A DNA stretch of 64,000 nt from Argonema antarcticum A004/B2 (GCF_023333585.1 NZ_JAIQZN010000002.1:93920-157919), one strand, 5' to 3'. Counted from the stretch's first letter, positions 1-8,357 are shown. The notes: generated by a model from the sequence alone, not told the origin. Numbers and translations are program-made.

Positions 1-4
1 CGGT

Positions 5-1006
5 CTAGTCGATCAGGAGGGAGATTTTACCTGGGATCGAGCCTGTTTCCAGTAAGCGGTGGGCGTCGGCTGCTGCTTCTAAGGGAAAGGTTTTGCCGAG
101 GTGAATTTTAAGGTTACCTCGATCGATCAAACGCGAACATTCTTCTAGAATCTTGCCTTGATGTGTTTGTGCTTCAACGAGCCCTTGCAACATCGGCGTC
201 AGCATCAGTTCCAGGCTAATTCTGAGATTTCGCAATCTAGCTGTCTTAAAATTACCCAGGGCTGGATCTGGGTCTAAAATTGTGATGAGATCGCCGTAAA
301 CCTGTACGGTTGGAACAGTTTTGTAAAAAGTTTCGCCGCCTACTGTGTCTAAGGCGAGGTCTACTCCTTCTCCTTGAGTCCAGTCTAATGTGGCTTCGAC
401 AAAATCGGTTTGCTTGTAGAGAATTACTTTATCTGCACCGAGCTTGCGAACGAATTCGGCTTTTGACTCGGAACCAACAGTAGTGCAAATTTGGGCACCT
501 TGCAGTTTGGCCAATTGTATCGCCACATGACCGACGCCACCAGCACCGGCGTGGATTAAAACTTTTCGTCCAGCTTCCAAACCGCCGCGATCGTATAATG
601 CTTCCCAAGCTGTAATTAAAACTAGGGGGGCTGCTGCTGCTTCGGCAAAAGAGAGGGAAGCGGGTTTAGGGGCGACATACCGCTCTTCTACAACAGTATA
701 CTCAGCATAGTTGCCGTAGCGATCGCCCAATCCACCATAGCAAAAATATACTTCGTCGCCGACACGAAAGCGTTTGACCGCAGCACCGACTGCTTCGACG
801 ACACCAGCACCATCGCATCCTAAGATAGCGGGCATTTTATCTGGGTAGAAAGTGCCCCGCTGCCGCAGTTTGATGTCAATAGGGTTGACGCCTGCTGCCC
901 GCAATCGTACCAAAAGTTCCGTGTCTCCCGGAACGGCTGGGTTTTCGATTTGTTGCACTTGCAGGACTTCGGGATCTCCGGCTGCTGTCATTAAGACTGC
1001 TTTCAC
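5..1006 (-). CDS. zinc-independent quinone oxidoreductase (MDR superfamily)
   Basis: The 333-residue protein is an NAD(P)H-dependent alcohol dehydrogenase/quinone oxidoreductase of the medium-chain family. The N-terminal GroES-like half contains NPIDIKLRQRG and LGCDGAGVVEAVG, and the Rossmann nucleotide-binding motif AGAGGVGHVAIQLAK sits near residues 152-166. The cysteine/histidine set that binds zinc in true alcohol dehydrogenases is absent, which fits the quinone reductase branch. The length is normal for the family (about 320-340). The stop codon lies only a few bases from the window edge, so the gene is complete. It reads alone on the minus strand; a GGAGGATATC stretch just before the ATG is a good ribosome binding site. 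The substrate cannot be told from sequence. Confidence 0.9.
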   Translation of the reverse strand: MKAVLMTAAGDPEVLQVQQIENPAVPGDTELLVRLRAAGVNPIDIKLRQRGTFYPDKMPAILGCDGAGVVEAVGAAVKRFRVGDEVYFCYGGLGDRYGNYAEYTVVEERYVAPKPASLSFAEAAAAPLVLITAWEALYDRGGLEAGRKVLIHAGAGGVGHVAIQLAKLQGAQICTTVGSESKAEFVRKLGADKVILYKQTDFVEATLDWTQGEGVDLALDTVGGETFYKTVPTVQVYGDLITILDPDPALGNFKTARLRNLRISLELMLTPMLQGLVEAQTHQGKILEECSRLIDRGNLKIHLGKTFPLEAAADAHRLLETGSIPGKISLLID

Positions 1007-1124
1007 GATATCCTCCTCACAGTTAAAGCTAGAGCCTTGTATTTGAAACTCTATCGCAAGTAGGTCTCATGAGTAAAATTGCACCAGTGAAATCTCCCAA
1101 CTGGTGATTGCTCACAAAGATAGA

Positions 1125-1229
1125 CTAGTGCAAGTGGTCAGTTGTCAGTTGTCAGTGGTAAAAATCAAGATTTCCAGCGCAATCATGGGCAATTTTTAGT
1201 GGTGAGTTATTTCCGCCATCCTGCACTAG
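1125..1229. repeat. heptamer-flanked mobile-like repeat, copy 1
   Basis: The element begins with CTAGTGCA (1125-1132) and ends with the exact inverted match TGCACTAG (1222-1229). Inside are GTCAGTT/GTCAGTG heptamers followed by a 79-bp core (1151-1229) that recurs at 35835-35913 with only two differences. The terminal inverted match and near-identical core suggest a small non-autonomous mobile element. The open frame over it (1142-1372) is not a convincing gene. Nothing else is recognised in the rest of the gap between 1007 and 1461. Confidence 0.75.
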
Positions 1230-1461
1230 CGCGATTCGGTTTTAACTACTTCAACCACTATGGGACAGAAAATGGATGTCAAATTGTAGCGGCTAACCAG
1301 CAGAGTTTATCGCCAGAGCAAGAAATGGTTGAAAATTCGTTAACAATTGTTCACTGTTCCAGTTCCCAGTAGTATGGATTTGACAGTTGTTCTGATTTGC
1401 TTGAATCTTGATGATTTTTCAGGAGTAAGTATCTACTCCCCTTAGTTGTTACTTTGGCGTG

Positions 1462-1671
1462 TTACTGCATCAAAATGACGATAAAAGCAACGCTGATGAC
1501 GATCAGCAGGAAGGGAGTCCAATCGTCATCGTAATGATCTTTCTGGTCAAGATGGCGCTCAAAACCGCATTTCAGGCAGACATATCGGCGGGGGTTGCAG
1601 GGGTCGTTGACAAATGGACATTGAGCTTGATTGCACTCTTGAGTGCAGTTTTTATCTTTCGCGATCATCAA
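1462..1671 (-). CDS. small cysteine-rich membrane-anchored protein
   Basis: I do not recognise a named family. The 69-residue product has six cysteines in its first half, ending in a C-x2-C-G knuckle (VCLKCGFER), which looks like a small zinc-ribbon. An acidic patch (DHYDDDW) follows, then a hydrophobic C-terminal segment of about 17 residues (FLLIVISVAFIVILM) that should cross the membrane. An AGGGGG ribosome binding site stands just upstream of the ATG pair, which argues for real coding. It is likely a tail-anchored inner-membrane or thylakoid protein facing the cytoplasm. It reads divergently from the exporter genes that follow. Confidence 0.6.
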   Translation of the reverse strand: MMIAKDKNCTQECNQAQCPFVNDPCNPRRYVCLKCGFERHLDQKDHYDDDWTPFLLIVISVAFIVILMQ

Positions 1672-1848
1672 AACCCCCTATTCAGAGCAACTACCAGTTG
1701 TTAAATGCAACGAATACGATCGCAGATCGGGAAAGTTGCTTAAAATTGCAGATAATTTTAAGGGGGTAAAAAAATCATCGCAGTTTGAACCGTGCGCCAA
1801 ATGTCACGGTCTAAAAATAATAGTGTTTGACTGAGGACGAATGAGAGA

Positions 1849-3687
1849 ATGGGAAGGCTTCAATCTAGGCTTGTGCCACCTGTGAGGTTAGATGATAATT
1901 CCGTAGGCAAAGACGGAGTTGAACTTAAAAAAGATCCCCCTAAGTTCAAACTCAAGCTGCCGAAATGGTTACTAGGGCTTCTGGTTCTTGGTTTGCTAGC
2001 TGGTGGAGGCTATCTTGCATATACTCAGGTGACAACAGCTCAGCGCCAGGAAGCGAGACGCCGAATTCAAACGGTAAATGTAGAACGTGCCAATTTGCCT
2101 ATCTCGATTTCTGCCAATGGTACGGTGCAACCAGAGCGATCGGTCAATGTCAGTCCGAAGAACTCTGGGGTACTAAAAGAATTGTTGGTCAAAGAGGGCG
2201 ATCGCGTCAATACAGGCCAAATTCTCGCCTACATGGATAACTCCAATTCCCAGGGGCAACTGACTCAAGCAAAGGCACAACTAGCATCGGCGCAGGCAAA
2301 TCTTGACAAACTGCTAGCAGGCAATCGTCCCCAGGAAATCGCCCAGGCACAAGCACAACTAGCATCGGCACAAGCAAATCTTAACAAACTGCTAACAGGC
2401 AATCGTCCTCAAGAAATCGCCCAAGCGCAAGCACAATTAGTATCCGCACAAGCAAATCTTAACAAACTGCTCACAGGCAATCGCCCTCAAGAAATCGCCC
2501 AGGCACAAGCACAATTAGTATCCGCACAAGCGAATCTTAACAAACTATTAGCAGGCAATCGCCCCCAGGAAATCGCCCAAGCGCAAGCACAATTAGTATC
2601 CGCACAAGCGAATTTGCGACAGACGGAACTCATCTTCAATCAGAATCAGCAGCTTTATAGGGCGGGTGCAATCTCTCGGCGCGAAGTAGACAGCTCGCGC
2701 ACATCCTACGATACTGCCAAAGCACAAGTCGAACAGGCAAAGCAGGCGCTAAACTTGCAGCAGTCAGGCACCCGTCCAGAAGAAATTGCACAGGCACGCG
2801 CTCAAGTCGAACAAGCAAAACAGGCGCTAAACTTGCAGCAGTCAGGCACCCGTCCAGAAGAGATTACACAGGCACGCGCTCAAGTCGAACAAGCAAAACA
2901 GGCATTGGAATTACAGCGCTTAGGTGCCCGTCCCGAAGAGATAGCACAGGCACGCGCTCAAGTGATGACTGCTGAGGGGGCAATGCAAACTGTCCAGGCG
3001 CAGCTTAACGATACTGTGATTCGCGCTCCTTTTAGCGGCATTGTAACCCGCAAATTTGCCGATCCCGGTTCCTTCGTCACGCCGACTACATCTGGCAGTT
3101 CGGTTTCCTCCGCTACTTCATCTTCTATTCTGGCGCTAGCCTCGACTAACCAAATTGTTGCCAAAGTTGCTGAAACGAGTATCCCAAAAATCAAAGTCGG
3201 ATTGAGCGTTACGATCGAAGCTGATGCCTATCCAGGTCAGTCCTTTCAGGGAAAGGTCGTGCAAGTTGCAACCCAGTCCACTGTAGAGCAGAACGTGACC
3301 AATTTTGAGGTCAAGATGTCTCTGGACGATCCCAAAAATCTCTTGCAGGTGGGTATGAACGTGAACGTGACGTTTAATGTGGGTACTCTGGAAAATGCGC
3401 TGGTTGTTCCAACTATAGCGATCGTGCGCCAAGAACAGGGAACGGGCGTCTATTTGGTAGGTCAAGGAGAGAATCGCAGACCCAGATTTACACCGATTAC
3501 GACAGGTATAACGGTGGACGGAAAGACGGTCGTTGTTTCTGGGGTAGAAGAAGGGGACAAAGTTACGATTAGTTTTCCGACAGGAGAACGCCCAGCTTCT
3601 AGAACGCCCTCGTTAATCCCAGGTATGGGGCCTCAAGGGCCTGGCGGCGGCGGTGGCGGTGGCGGCAGAAGAAGAGGAGGGGGATGA
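1849..3687 (+). CDS. HlyD/MacA-type periplasmic adaptor with tandemly extended hairpin
   Basis: Membrane-fusion adaptor of an ABC export system. After a cytoplasmic N-terminus comes one transmembrane helix (LLGLLVLGLLAGGGYLAYT, near 41-59), a lipoyl half-motif (GVLKELLVKEGDRVNTGQILAYMD), a very long alpha-helical hairpin, the second half (DTVIRAPFSGIVTRKFADPG), beta-barrel regions and a Gly-rich tail. At 612 residues it is far longer than the usual 380-480. The excess is exact 78-bp tandem repeats: four units at 2275-2586 in the ascending arm (SAQANLNKLLxGNRPQEIAQ) and three at 2725-2958 in the descending arm (QAKQALNLQQSGTRPEEIAQ). It overlaps the permease gene by four bases (ATGA), showing an operon with the two genes that follow. 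Confidence 0.92.
   Translation: MGRLQSRLVPPVRLDDNSVGKDGVELKKDPPKFKLKLPKWLLGLLVLGLLAGGGYLAYTQVTTAQRQEARRRIQTVNVERANLPISISANGTVQPERSVNVSPKNSGVLKELLVKEGDRVNTGQILAYMDNSNSQGQLTQAKAQLASAQANLDKLLAGNRPQEIAQAQAQLASAQANLNKLLTGNRPQEIAQAQAQLVSAQANLNKLLTGNRPQEIAQAQAQLVSAQANLNKLLAGNRPQEIAQAQAQLVSAQANLRQTELIFNQNQQLYRAGAISRREVDSSRTSYDTAKAQVEQAKQALNLQQSGTRPEEIAQARAQVEQAKQALNLQQSGTRPEEITQARAQVEQAKQALELQRLGARPEEIAQARAQVMTAEGAMQTVQAQLNDTVIRAPFSGIVTRKFADPGSFVTPTTSGSSVSSATSSSILALASTNQIVAKVAETSIPKIKVGLSVTIEADAYPGQSFQGKVVQVATQSTVEQNVTNFEVKMSLDDPKNLLQVGMNVNVTFNVGTLENALVVPTIAIVRQEQGTGVYLVGQGENRRPRFTPITTGITVDGKTVVVSGVEEGDKVTISFPTGERPASRTPSLIPGMGPQGPGGGGGGGGRRRGGG
2275..2586 (+). repeat. four 78-bp in-frame tandem repeats (ascending hairpin arm)
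   Basis: Each unit begins GCACAA at 2275, 2353, 2431 and 2509 and encodes 26 residues containing NKLL-GNRPQEIAQ. A partial fifth unit starts at 2587. The units differ by only a few bases, so expansion is recent or maintained by conversion. Confidence 0.95.
2725..2958 (+). repeat. three 78-bp in-frame tandem repeats (descending hairpin arm)
   Basis: Units start CAAGTCGAAC at 2725, 2803 and 2881; a decayed fourth starts at 2959. Each encodes 26 residues (QVEQAKQALxLQ...RPEEIAQARA). The period equals that of the ascending-arm repeats although the sequence differs. Confidence 0.95.
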
Positions 3688-5000
3688 TGAAGATAGAGGA
3701 ACAGAGGAGCAGAGGGGCCCAGGAGCAGAGGGGCAGAGGGAAATCGACTCAAATTCGTCCCAGGAAGGTTTCCCTGCTGGAAGTGCTGACAATGGCGGTG
3801 GAAGCGCTATGGAGCAATCGCTTACGCACGAGCTTGACAATGCTGGGGGTGATCATCGGTATTGCTTCGGTGATTGCGGTGACATCGGTTGGACAGGGAG
3901 TGCAAAAGGCAACAGAACAACAGATTCAGGCATTGGGAACGAATGTGATGCTGGTACTGACAGGGGCAGCGCGTACAGGCGGTATCAGTCAAGGATTTGG
4001 TTCGGCAAGTACGCTGACTTGGGAAGATGCCCAAGCGATCGCAAAACAAGTGCCTGCGGCCCAAGCGGTGACTGCTTATTTGCAGAGAAATGTACAGGTT
4101 GTATATGGCGATCGCAATGTCTCTACCACTATTCTAGGAGTTGACTTGAGCTATCCCGATGTGAAGGAAATACAGCCGCAGTCAGGGCAGTTTTTCACCC
4201 AGGATGATATGGATAATGCAGAACCTGTTGTTGTTTTGGGTAGCAAAGTAAAAAGCGATTTGTTTGCTTCGGGAGAGCCTGCGGTTGGTGTCAGTATTCG
4301 GATTCAGAGCGGACGCTATAGGGTGGTTGGGGTGATGGAGTCTAAAGGCTCGGTTGGAGGACAGGATCAGGACGATCGCGTCTACATTCCTCTGACGAAT
4401 ATGTCTTCTCGAATTGTCGGGAATAACGCTCTTAATGGTACGGCAATTAGCGGATTTTGGTTGAAATCACAAGACCAGGCGCAACTGGAAGCGGCACAGT
4501 TTCAGGTGACGAACTTGTTGCGAATTCGCCACAATATTTACCCGCCTGCGCCGGATGATTTTCGGATCAGCAATCAGATTGATATTATTAATACTTTCAG
4601 CAATGTGGTGGGATTGTTTACTGTTTTGATAAGTGCGATCGCCGGAATTTCTCTAGTTGTTGGAGGTATTGGGATTGCTAATATTATGTTGGTTTCTGTT
4701 GTAGAACGAACCCGCGAAATCGGTATCCGCAAAGCCCTTGGAGCTACCAATAGCGCTGTTTTGAGTCAATTTCTGGCGGAAGCGATTTTGGTGTCTCTGC
4801 TGGGGGGTGCGATCGGTGTTGCGATCGGTGTTGGTCTTGCTTTTTCTGCCTCTAAGGCGTTTAGTTTTCCCTTTGTCGTCTCCCTCTGGTCGGTGTTCGC
4901 CGGAATTGGCCTCGCTTTGGGTGTGGGGCTGGTTGCAGGGGTTATTCCGGCTCGGAATGCGGCACAGCTCGATCCGATCGCGGCGTTACGGAGTGATTAG
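3684..5000 (+). CDS. MacB-like ABC transporter permease (FtsX fold)
   Basis: Inner-membrane permease of the exporter. It has one N-terminal transmembrane helix (LTMLGVIIGIASVIAVTSVG, near residues 51-70), a large MacB-PCD periplasmic domain, and three C-terminal helices with the FtsX signature (VGGIGIANIMLVSVVERTREIGIRKALGA). At 438 residues it matches permease-only MacB-type proteins; the ATPase is a separate gene downstream. An AGGAGGGGG ribosome binding site precedes the start, which overlaps the adaptor stop. Oddly, the first ~20 residues (EEQRSRGAQEQRGRG) are encoded by a purine-rich low-complexity string that matches the complement of the pyrimidine tract in the repeat at 5142-5258. They are not expected in this family and may be repeat-derived. 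Confidence 0.93.
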   Translation: MMKIEEQRSRGAQEQRGRGKSTQIRPRKVSLLEVLTMAVEALWSNRLRTSLTMLGVIIGIASVIAVTSVGQGVQKATEQQIQALGTNVMLVLTGAARTGGISQGFGSASTLTWEDAQAIAKQVPAAQAVTAYLQRNVQVVYGDRNVSTTILGVDLSYPDVKEIQPQSGQFFTQDDMDNAEPVVVLGSKVKSDLFASGEPAVGVSIRIQSGRYRVVGVMESKGSVGGQDQDDRVYIPLTNMSSRIVGNNALNGTAISGFWLKSQDQAQLEAAQFQVTNLLRIRHNIYPPAPDDFRISNQIDIINTFSNVVGLFTVLISAIAGISLVVGGIGIANIMLVSVVERTREIGIRKALGATNSAVLSQFLAEAILVSLLGGAIGVAIGVGLAFSASKAFSFPFVVSLWSVFAGIGLALGVGLVAGVIPARNAAQLDPIAALRSD

Positions 5001-5089
5001 GCTTAAATAAACTGAACTCCCAGAAACCGGGTTTCTCCCAGAAGTTTGAGGGGAACATGGCTTTTTTTTCCCTCGTTGGTTAAATTTTT

Positions 5090-5130
5090 ACCGCAGATGA
5101 AGACAGATGAACGCAGATGAACGCAGATAA
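5090..5130. repeat. ACAGATGAA-type dispersed repeat
   Basis: The motif CGCAGATGAAGACAGATGAA and relatives occur here, at 10386-10430, at 17826-17880 and inverted near 62800-62830. It is a short interspersed repeat with no coding content. Confidence 0.7.
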
Positions 5131-5141
5131 GAATAAGAACA

Positions 5142-5258
5142 GGCTCTTTCGGAGTTGCTATGCTTTTGTTTACTTAAGAACATTTTTATTTCTTTTCTCC
5201 TCTGCTCCTCTGCCCCTCTGCTCCTCTGCTCAAATAGTATAGTAAGTACGGAAGATCC
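5142..5258. repeat. MITE-like repeat family A, copy 1
   Basis: The 117-bp element starts GGCTCTTTCGGAGTTGCTAT and ends ATAGTAAGTACGGAAGATCC; the ends are imperfect inverted repeats of each other. The middle is a pyrimidine tract of CTCCTCTGC units. It sits between the permease and ATPase genes of one exporter. Its right end (GGAAG, 5250-5254) lies 11 bases before the ATPase ATG and may serve as its ribosome binding site. Confidence 0.75.
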
Positions 5259-5265
5259 AAAAATT

Positions 5266-5937
5266 ATGGCAACTACGATCTGGATGGAAGGTATTACTAA
5301 AAGCTATCGCCTCGGCGAAATGGAGGTGCCTGTACTTAAGGGTATTGACCTCAATATTGAAGAGGGCGAGTATGTGGCGATTATGGGAATGTCGGGATCT
5401 GGTAAGTCTACGCTGATGAATATTTTGGGTTGTCTGGATCGTCCGACGGGAGGATATTATTTTTTGGATGGTAGAAACTTGACTACTATGACAAATGATG
5501 AGTTGGCGTATATCCGCAATCAGCAGATTGGTTTTGTGTTTCAACAGTTCAATTTGCTGCCCCGCGCTACGGCGTTGGAAAATGTGATGTTACCGATGGT
5601 ATATGCTGGCATTTCTAAGCCGCAACGTCGTCGTAGAGCTGAGGAAGCGTTGACTCGCGTGGGTTTGGCGCAGCGGCTATCTAACCGTCCTTCTCAGTTG
5701 TCTGGGGGACAGCAGCAACGAGTTGCGATCGCACGCGCCCTCGTCAATCGTCCTGCTCTTGTTCTAGCAGATGAACCGACAGGAGCGCTAGATACCCAAA
5801 CTTCTGAGGAGGTGATGGAGTTACTTGGCGACCTAAATCGTCAAGGGATTACGATCGTTATTGTTACCCACGAACCCGATATTGCAGCCCAAACTCAGCG
5901 CATAATTCACGTCAAAGATGGTTTGGTAGTTGATTAA
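5266..5937 (+). CDS. MacB/LolD-type ABC transporter ATPase
   Basis: Nucleotide-binding subunit of the exporter. It carries Walker A (GMSGSGKST), Q-loop (FVFQQFNLL), ABC signature (LSGGQQQR), Walker B ([13 protein letters not shown]) and the switch histidine (VTHEPD). I chose the ATG at 5266 (223 residues, normal for LolD/MacB-type ATPases). An upstream in-frame ATG at 5155 would add 37 hydrophobic residues encoded entirely by the repeat at 5142-5258 and is not credible. It follows the permease after a 265-bp gap holding that repeat, so it is probably co-transcribed with the adaptor and permease. The exported substrate is unknown. Confidence 0.95.
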   Translation: MATTIWMEGITKSYRLGEMEVPVLKGIDLNIEEGEYVAIMGMSGSGKSTLMNILGCLDRPTGGYYFLDGRNLTTMTNDELAYIRNQQIGFVFQQFNLLPRATALENVMLPMVYAGISKPQRRRRAEEALTRVGLAQRLSNRPSQLSGGQQQRVAIARALVNRPALVLADEPTGALDTQTSEEVMELLGDLNRQGITIVIVTHEPDIAAQTQRIIHVKDGLVVD

Positions 5938-6024
5938 TATATTTAGAACCCCACCCCCTAACCCCCTCCCCGTTAACGGAGAGGGGGGAAATTCGGACAA
6001 GATTATGATATCCTAAAAAAATAT

Positions 6025-6339
6025 TTACGCTCGCGGATATCCCAACCACGCCTCTAAATCTGCCACTTCGGAAAAATCTAAGAGTTCCACTCCCAAATTT
6101 TCTAATTTTTCGAGCGATAAACTGCGGATTCGTTCTTGAAATGTAGAATCAATTTCCCCAAATCGCCACGTTAATAGGCGTGTAATAAATAAAATCGCTT
6201 CCTCTTTTTTCCCTTCCTCTTTCCCTTCTTGGAGAATTTCTTGGTAAATAACAGAATTTCGCATAATATCAGCCCTCAAAATTGGTACGTACCATTTGAT
6301 CAGATCGTAGGTTTTTTGGATAATCGGTAGTTCGCTCAT
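6025..6339 (-). pseudogene. chimeric ORF: avd N-terminus joined to DUF4351 tail of a Rpn/PD-(D/E)XK protein
   Basis: The first ~21 residues (MSELPIIQKTYDLIKWYVPI...) match the conserved start of bAvd/Avd four-helix-bundle proteins, the accessory factor of diversity-generating retroelements. In intact Avd the sequence continues with NRLPR and about 90 more residues. Here it switches at about 6275 to RADIMRNSVIYQEILQEG, the end of cyanobacterial Rpn-type putative transposase/nuclease proteins, followed by a DUF4351 tail (RRF/WRFGEIDSTFQERI...LLDFSEVADLEAWL). The frame is open across the join, so a 104-residue hybrid could be made, but neither parent domain is complete. It lies 90 bases downstream of the candidate DGR target gene, just where avd normally sits. 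Confidence 0.7.
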
Positions 6340-6428
6340 TTTGAAAAAAAAATTGATCGCCTACGGCGAGGGGCAAAGAGAGGAAAAAGAAAAGAGAGAA
6401 AAGGGCAAGAGGACAAGAGTATAAAGGG

Positions 6429-8357
6429 CTACAGAGTCCACGCAACAAGACAAACAACCCGAAAACCGATGTAGTTGCCCCTGCCGCCCGCAACGAACCT
6501 GACGCGAAAAGCCGAACGGCAATTCACCGGATCGTTGAGCCACGAACCACCGCGCAGCAGCCGGGCAGACCTTTCATCTCTAGTTAGCCATATAGTTTCA
6601 TCGCTAGGTGCTGCTTGATAATTATCGTGCCAATGGTCAGCACACCATTCCCATACGTTACCGTGCATATCGTAAATTCCAAAAGTATTGGGAGGAAAAC
6701 TACCTACTGGGGTAGTTTCCTGACGATCTTTCCCTTTTGGCCCCGAACCGTAAGTATAATTACCATTATAATTAGCTAATTCGGAAGTAATTGTTTCACC
6801 AAAGGAAAAAGGGGTTGTTGTTCCGGCGCGACAGGCGTATTCCCATTCTGATTCGCTGGGTAGGCGGTAGGTTTTGCCAGTGTGGCGGGAAAGTCTGGCG
6901 CAAAATTCAACTGCATCATACCACGAAACACACTCTACAGGTCTATTTGCACCTTTAAATCTAGATGGATCTGAGTTAAGATCGAGATTAACTTTTGGTA
7001 GATTAGCAACAACTTTCCACTGGGCTTGAGTTACTGTATTTTTCCCCATGAAGAATGGTTTTATGGTAACCTGATGTTGTGGTCTTTCACTGTCCAGACT
7101 TTCTTTTTCAGTTTCCGGTGAACCCATTGTAAATGTACCACCAGGGATGCAAACCATATCCAGCTTGACATCATTACCTAAGTCTTCAGTGAAGTATCTA
7201 ACTCTCTGCTTTTTCTTTTTCTCTATTTCGCCTTTAATGTTGACTTTCACCACTTCAAATTCAAACAAATCTATTTCATCATTTTCATCTTTGTTTACTA
7301 TCTCAGCGATAACCTGTTGCTGAATATCCACCACATCTTCATCTCGGAAACCCAAGACAAACAACTGCCAATCCTTTAACTCATTAGCAGTCGCTTCATC
7401 TAAAGGATACTGACGCTGAACTTCCTTTCGATACTCGTCTTTATAACGATTTAAATTAACTAAGCGTTGATGAAAAGGCTCTAGCACACTATGAATAATT
7501 TCTTCTGCTTTCTCATCAGAAAGTCTGAATTCTCTCTGTTTAACCTTCAAAATTTCGCCTGCGCGTTTAGAAATCTCCCCCCGTCCAGCGTATTTCTCAA
7601 CCTCTTGCCGAAACTTTAATTCTGGATTATTAACTGGAGCCAAACTTAGCAGAATGTTAAAACCTTCTTTATCCAGAATAATTCCAGGTTCCATTTTAGG
7701 CTTCACTTCTCGTACTTTCGTTTTAGCATATTCGTGAAGCTCCTGAGCGTAAATCTTGCCATTGCCATCTTTATCCGCAGCACCAGTTTCAATTCCTTCT
7801 ACTAGATACTGAGTATAAAGAGACAGCGATAAATCCTCTTGCTGATAAGAAGGTTGAGTTGCTGTTGAAGAAGTCAGAACAACTCTACCCTCTGCACCCA
7901 GTTCTTTTTTGAAGTCAATTCCCACACTTTTTGTTTGCCACCCTTCTGCAAAAGCACCGCTGTAACAACAGTCTAGGATGATTGCTTGGCGCTTGGCGTA
8001 GCTATTCTTTGATTGTTGCTGCACAAAACTGGCTGGTACGGCTGTTGCCTCAAAGTCATCCTTTGCAGTTAATCGAGTTGCTAAATAAAGTTTGTTGTCA
8101 TCATCAGTGATGCCATGTCCAGAGAAAAAAAGCAATACTAAATCATCTTTGCCACAACTTTTAAAGAGTTTTTGAATTGCTTTTGTCATCTGGACTAGCT
8201 CTGGGTCGATTAAAGTCTCAACCTCATCAAATTGTCCCATCTGATGATTTTCCAGTACCCGTTTCATCGCCGCAACGTCGTTGGGGGGAGCTGACAGAGG
8301 GGGAATACCCTCGCCGTACTCGCTCACACCAATGAGTAGCGCTACCTTTCTAGGCAT
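6429..8357 (-). CDS. caspase-like peptidase (C14) fused to FGE/C-type-lectin domain; candidate DGR target
   Basis: The 642-residue protein begins with a caspase/metacaspase domain: catalytic His near 81 in FFSGHG and Cys near 131 in LDCCYSG. An EF-hand-like loop (DKDGNGKIYAQE) lies at 195-206, a helical linker at about 245-380, and an FGE-sulfatase domain from about 400 to the end (MVCIPGGTFTMGS, RLPSESEWEYACRAG, MHGNVWEWCADHW, RLLRGGSW, IGFRVVC). Such FGE tails adopt the C-type-lectin fold and are common DGR-diversified ligand-binding domains. I chose the ATG at 8357: it has AGAGGG five bases upstream and overlaps the preceding gene by eight bases (ATGCCTAG). An earlier ATG at 8381 would add eight residues. 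Likely a sensor-protease of a conflict or cell-death system. It is co-transcribed with the EACC1-like gene. Confidence 0.9.
   Translation of the reverse strand: MPRKVALLIGVSEYGEGIPPLSAPPNDVAAMKRVLENHQMGQFDEVETLIDPELVQMTKAIQKLFKSCGKDDLVLLFFSGHGITDDDNKLYLATRLTAKDDFEATAVPASFVQQQSKNSYAKRQAIILDCCYSGAFAEGWQTKSVGIDFKKELGAEGRVVLTSSTATQPSYQQEDLSLSLYTQYLVEGIETGAADKDGNGKIYAQELHEYAKTKVREVKPKMEPGIILDKEGFNILLSLAPVNNPELKFRQEVEKYAGRGEISKRAGEILKVKQREFRLSDEKAEEIIHSVLEPFHQRLVNLNRYKDEYRKEVQRQYPLDEATANELKDWQLFVLGFRDEDVVDIQQQVIAEIVNKDENDEIDLFEFEVVKVNIKGEIEKKKKQRVRYFTEDLGNDVKLDMVCIPGGTFTMGSPETEKESLDSERPQHQVTIKPFFMGKNTVTQAQWKVVANLPKVNLDLNSDPSRFKGANRPVECVSWYDAVEFCARLSRHTGKTYRLPSESEWEYACRAGTTTPFSFGETITSELANYNGNYTYGSGPKGKDRQETTPVGSFPPNTFGIYDMHGNVWEWCADHWHDNYQAAPSDETIWLTRDERSARLLRGGSWLNDPVNCRSAFRVRFVAGGRGNYIGFRVVCLVAWTL
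6450..6555 (-). other. candidate DGR variable region (VR) at the 3' end of the caspase-FGE gene
   Basis: Codons for RGGSW through IGFRVVC (about residues 601-636) occupy the position and context of variable regions in FGE-type DGR targets. Many DGR targets have Asn-rich (AAC/AAT) codons here because the template is adenine-rich. In this copy the corresponding sites read L, D, V, F, V, F, V, G, G and Y, as expected if template adenines were replaced. The flanks, including the CGGTTTTCGGGTTGTTTGT end, would be the invariant homing sequence. No adenine-rich template copy was found in the window. Confidence 0.6.

Noticed and set aside
1142..1372. Open frame of 76 codons over the heptamer-flanked repeat
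   Set aside because: It is repeat DNA (79-bp core shared with 35835-35913) with no coding signature beyond an open frame.
5155..5265. 37-residue N-terminal extension of the ABC ATPase
   Set aside because: The extra residues come from the family A repeat and are not like any LolD/MacB start; ATG at 5266 is normal.
6450..6555. Template repeat for the candidate variable region within the window
   Set aside because: I looked for the flanks CGGTTTTCGGGTTG and GGTGGTTCGTGG on both strands and saw no second copy here.
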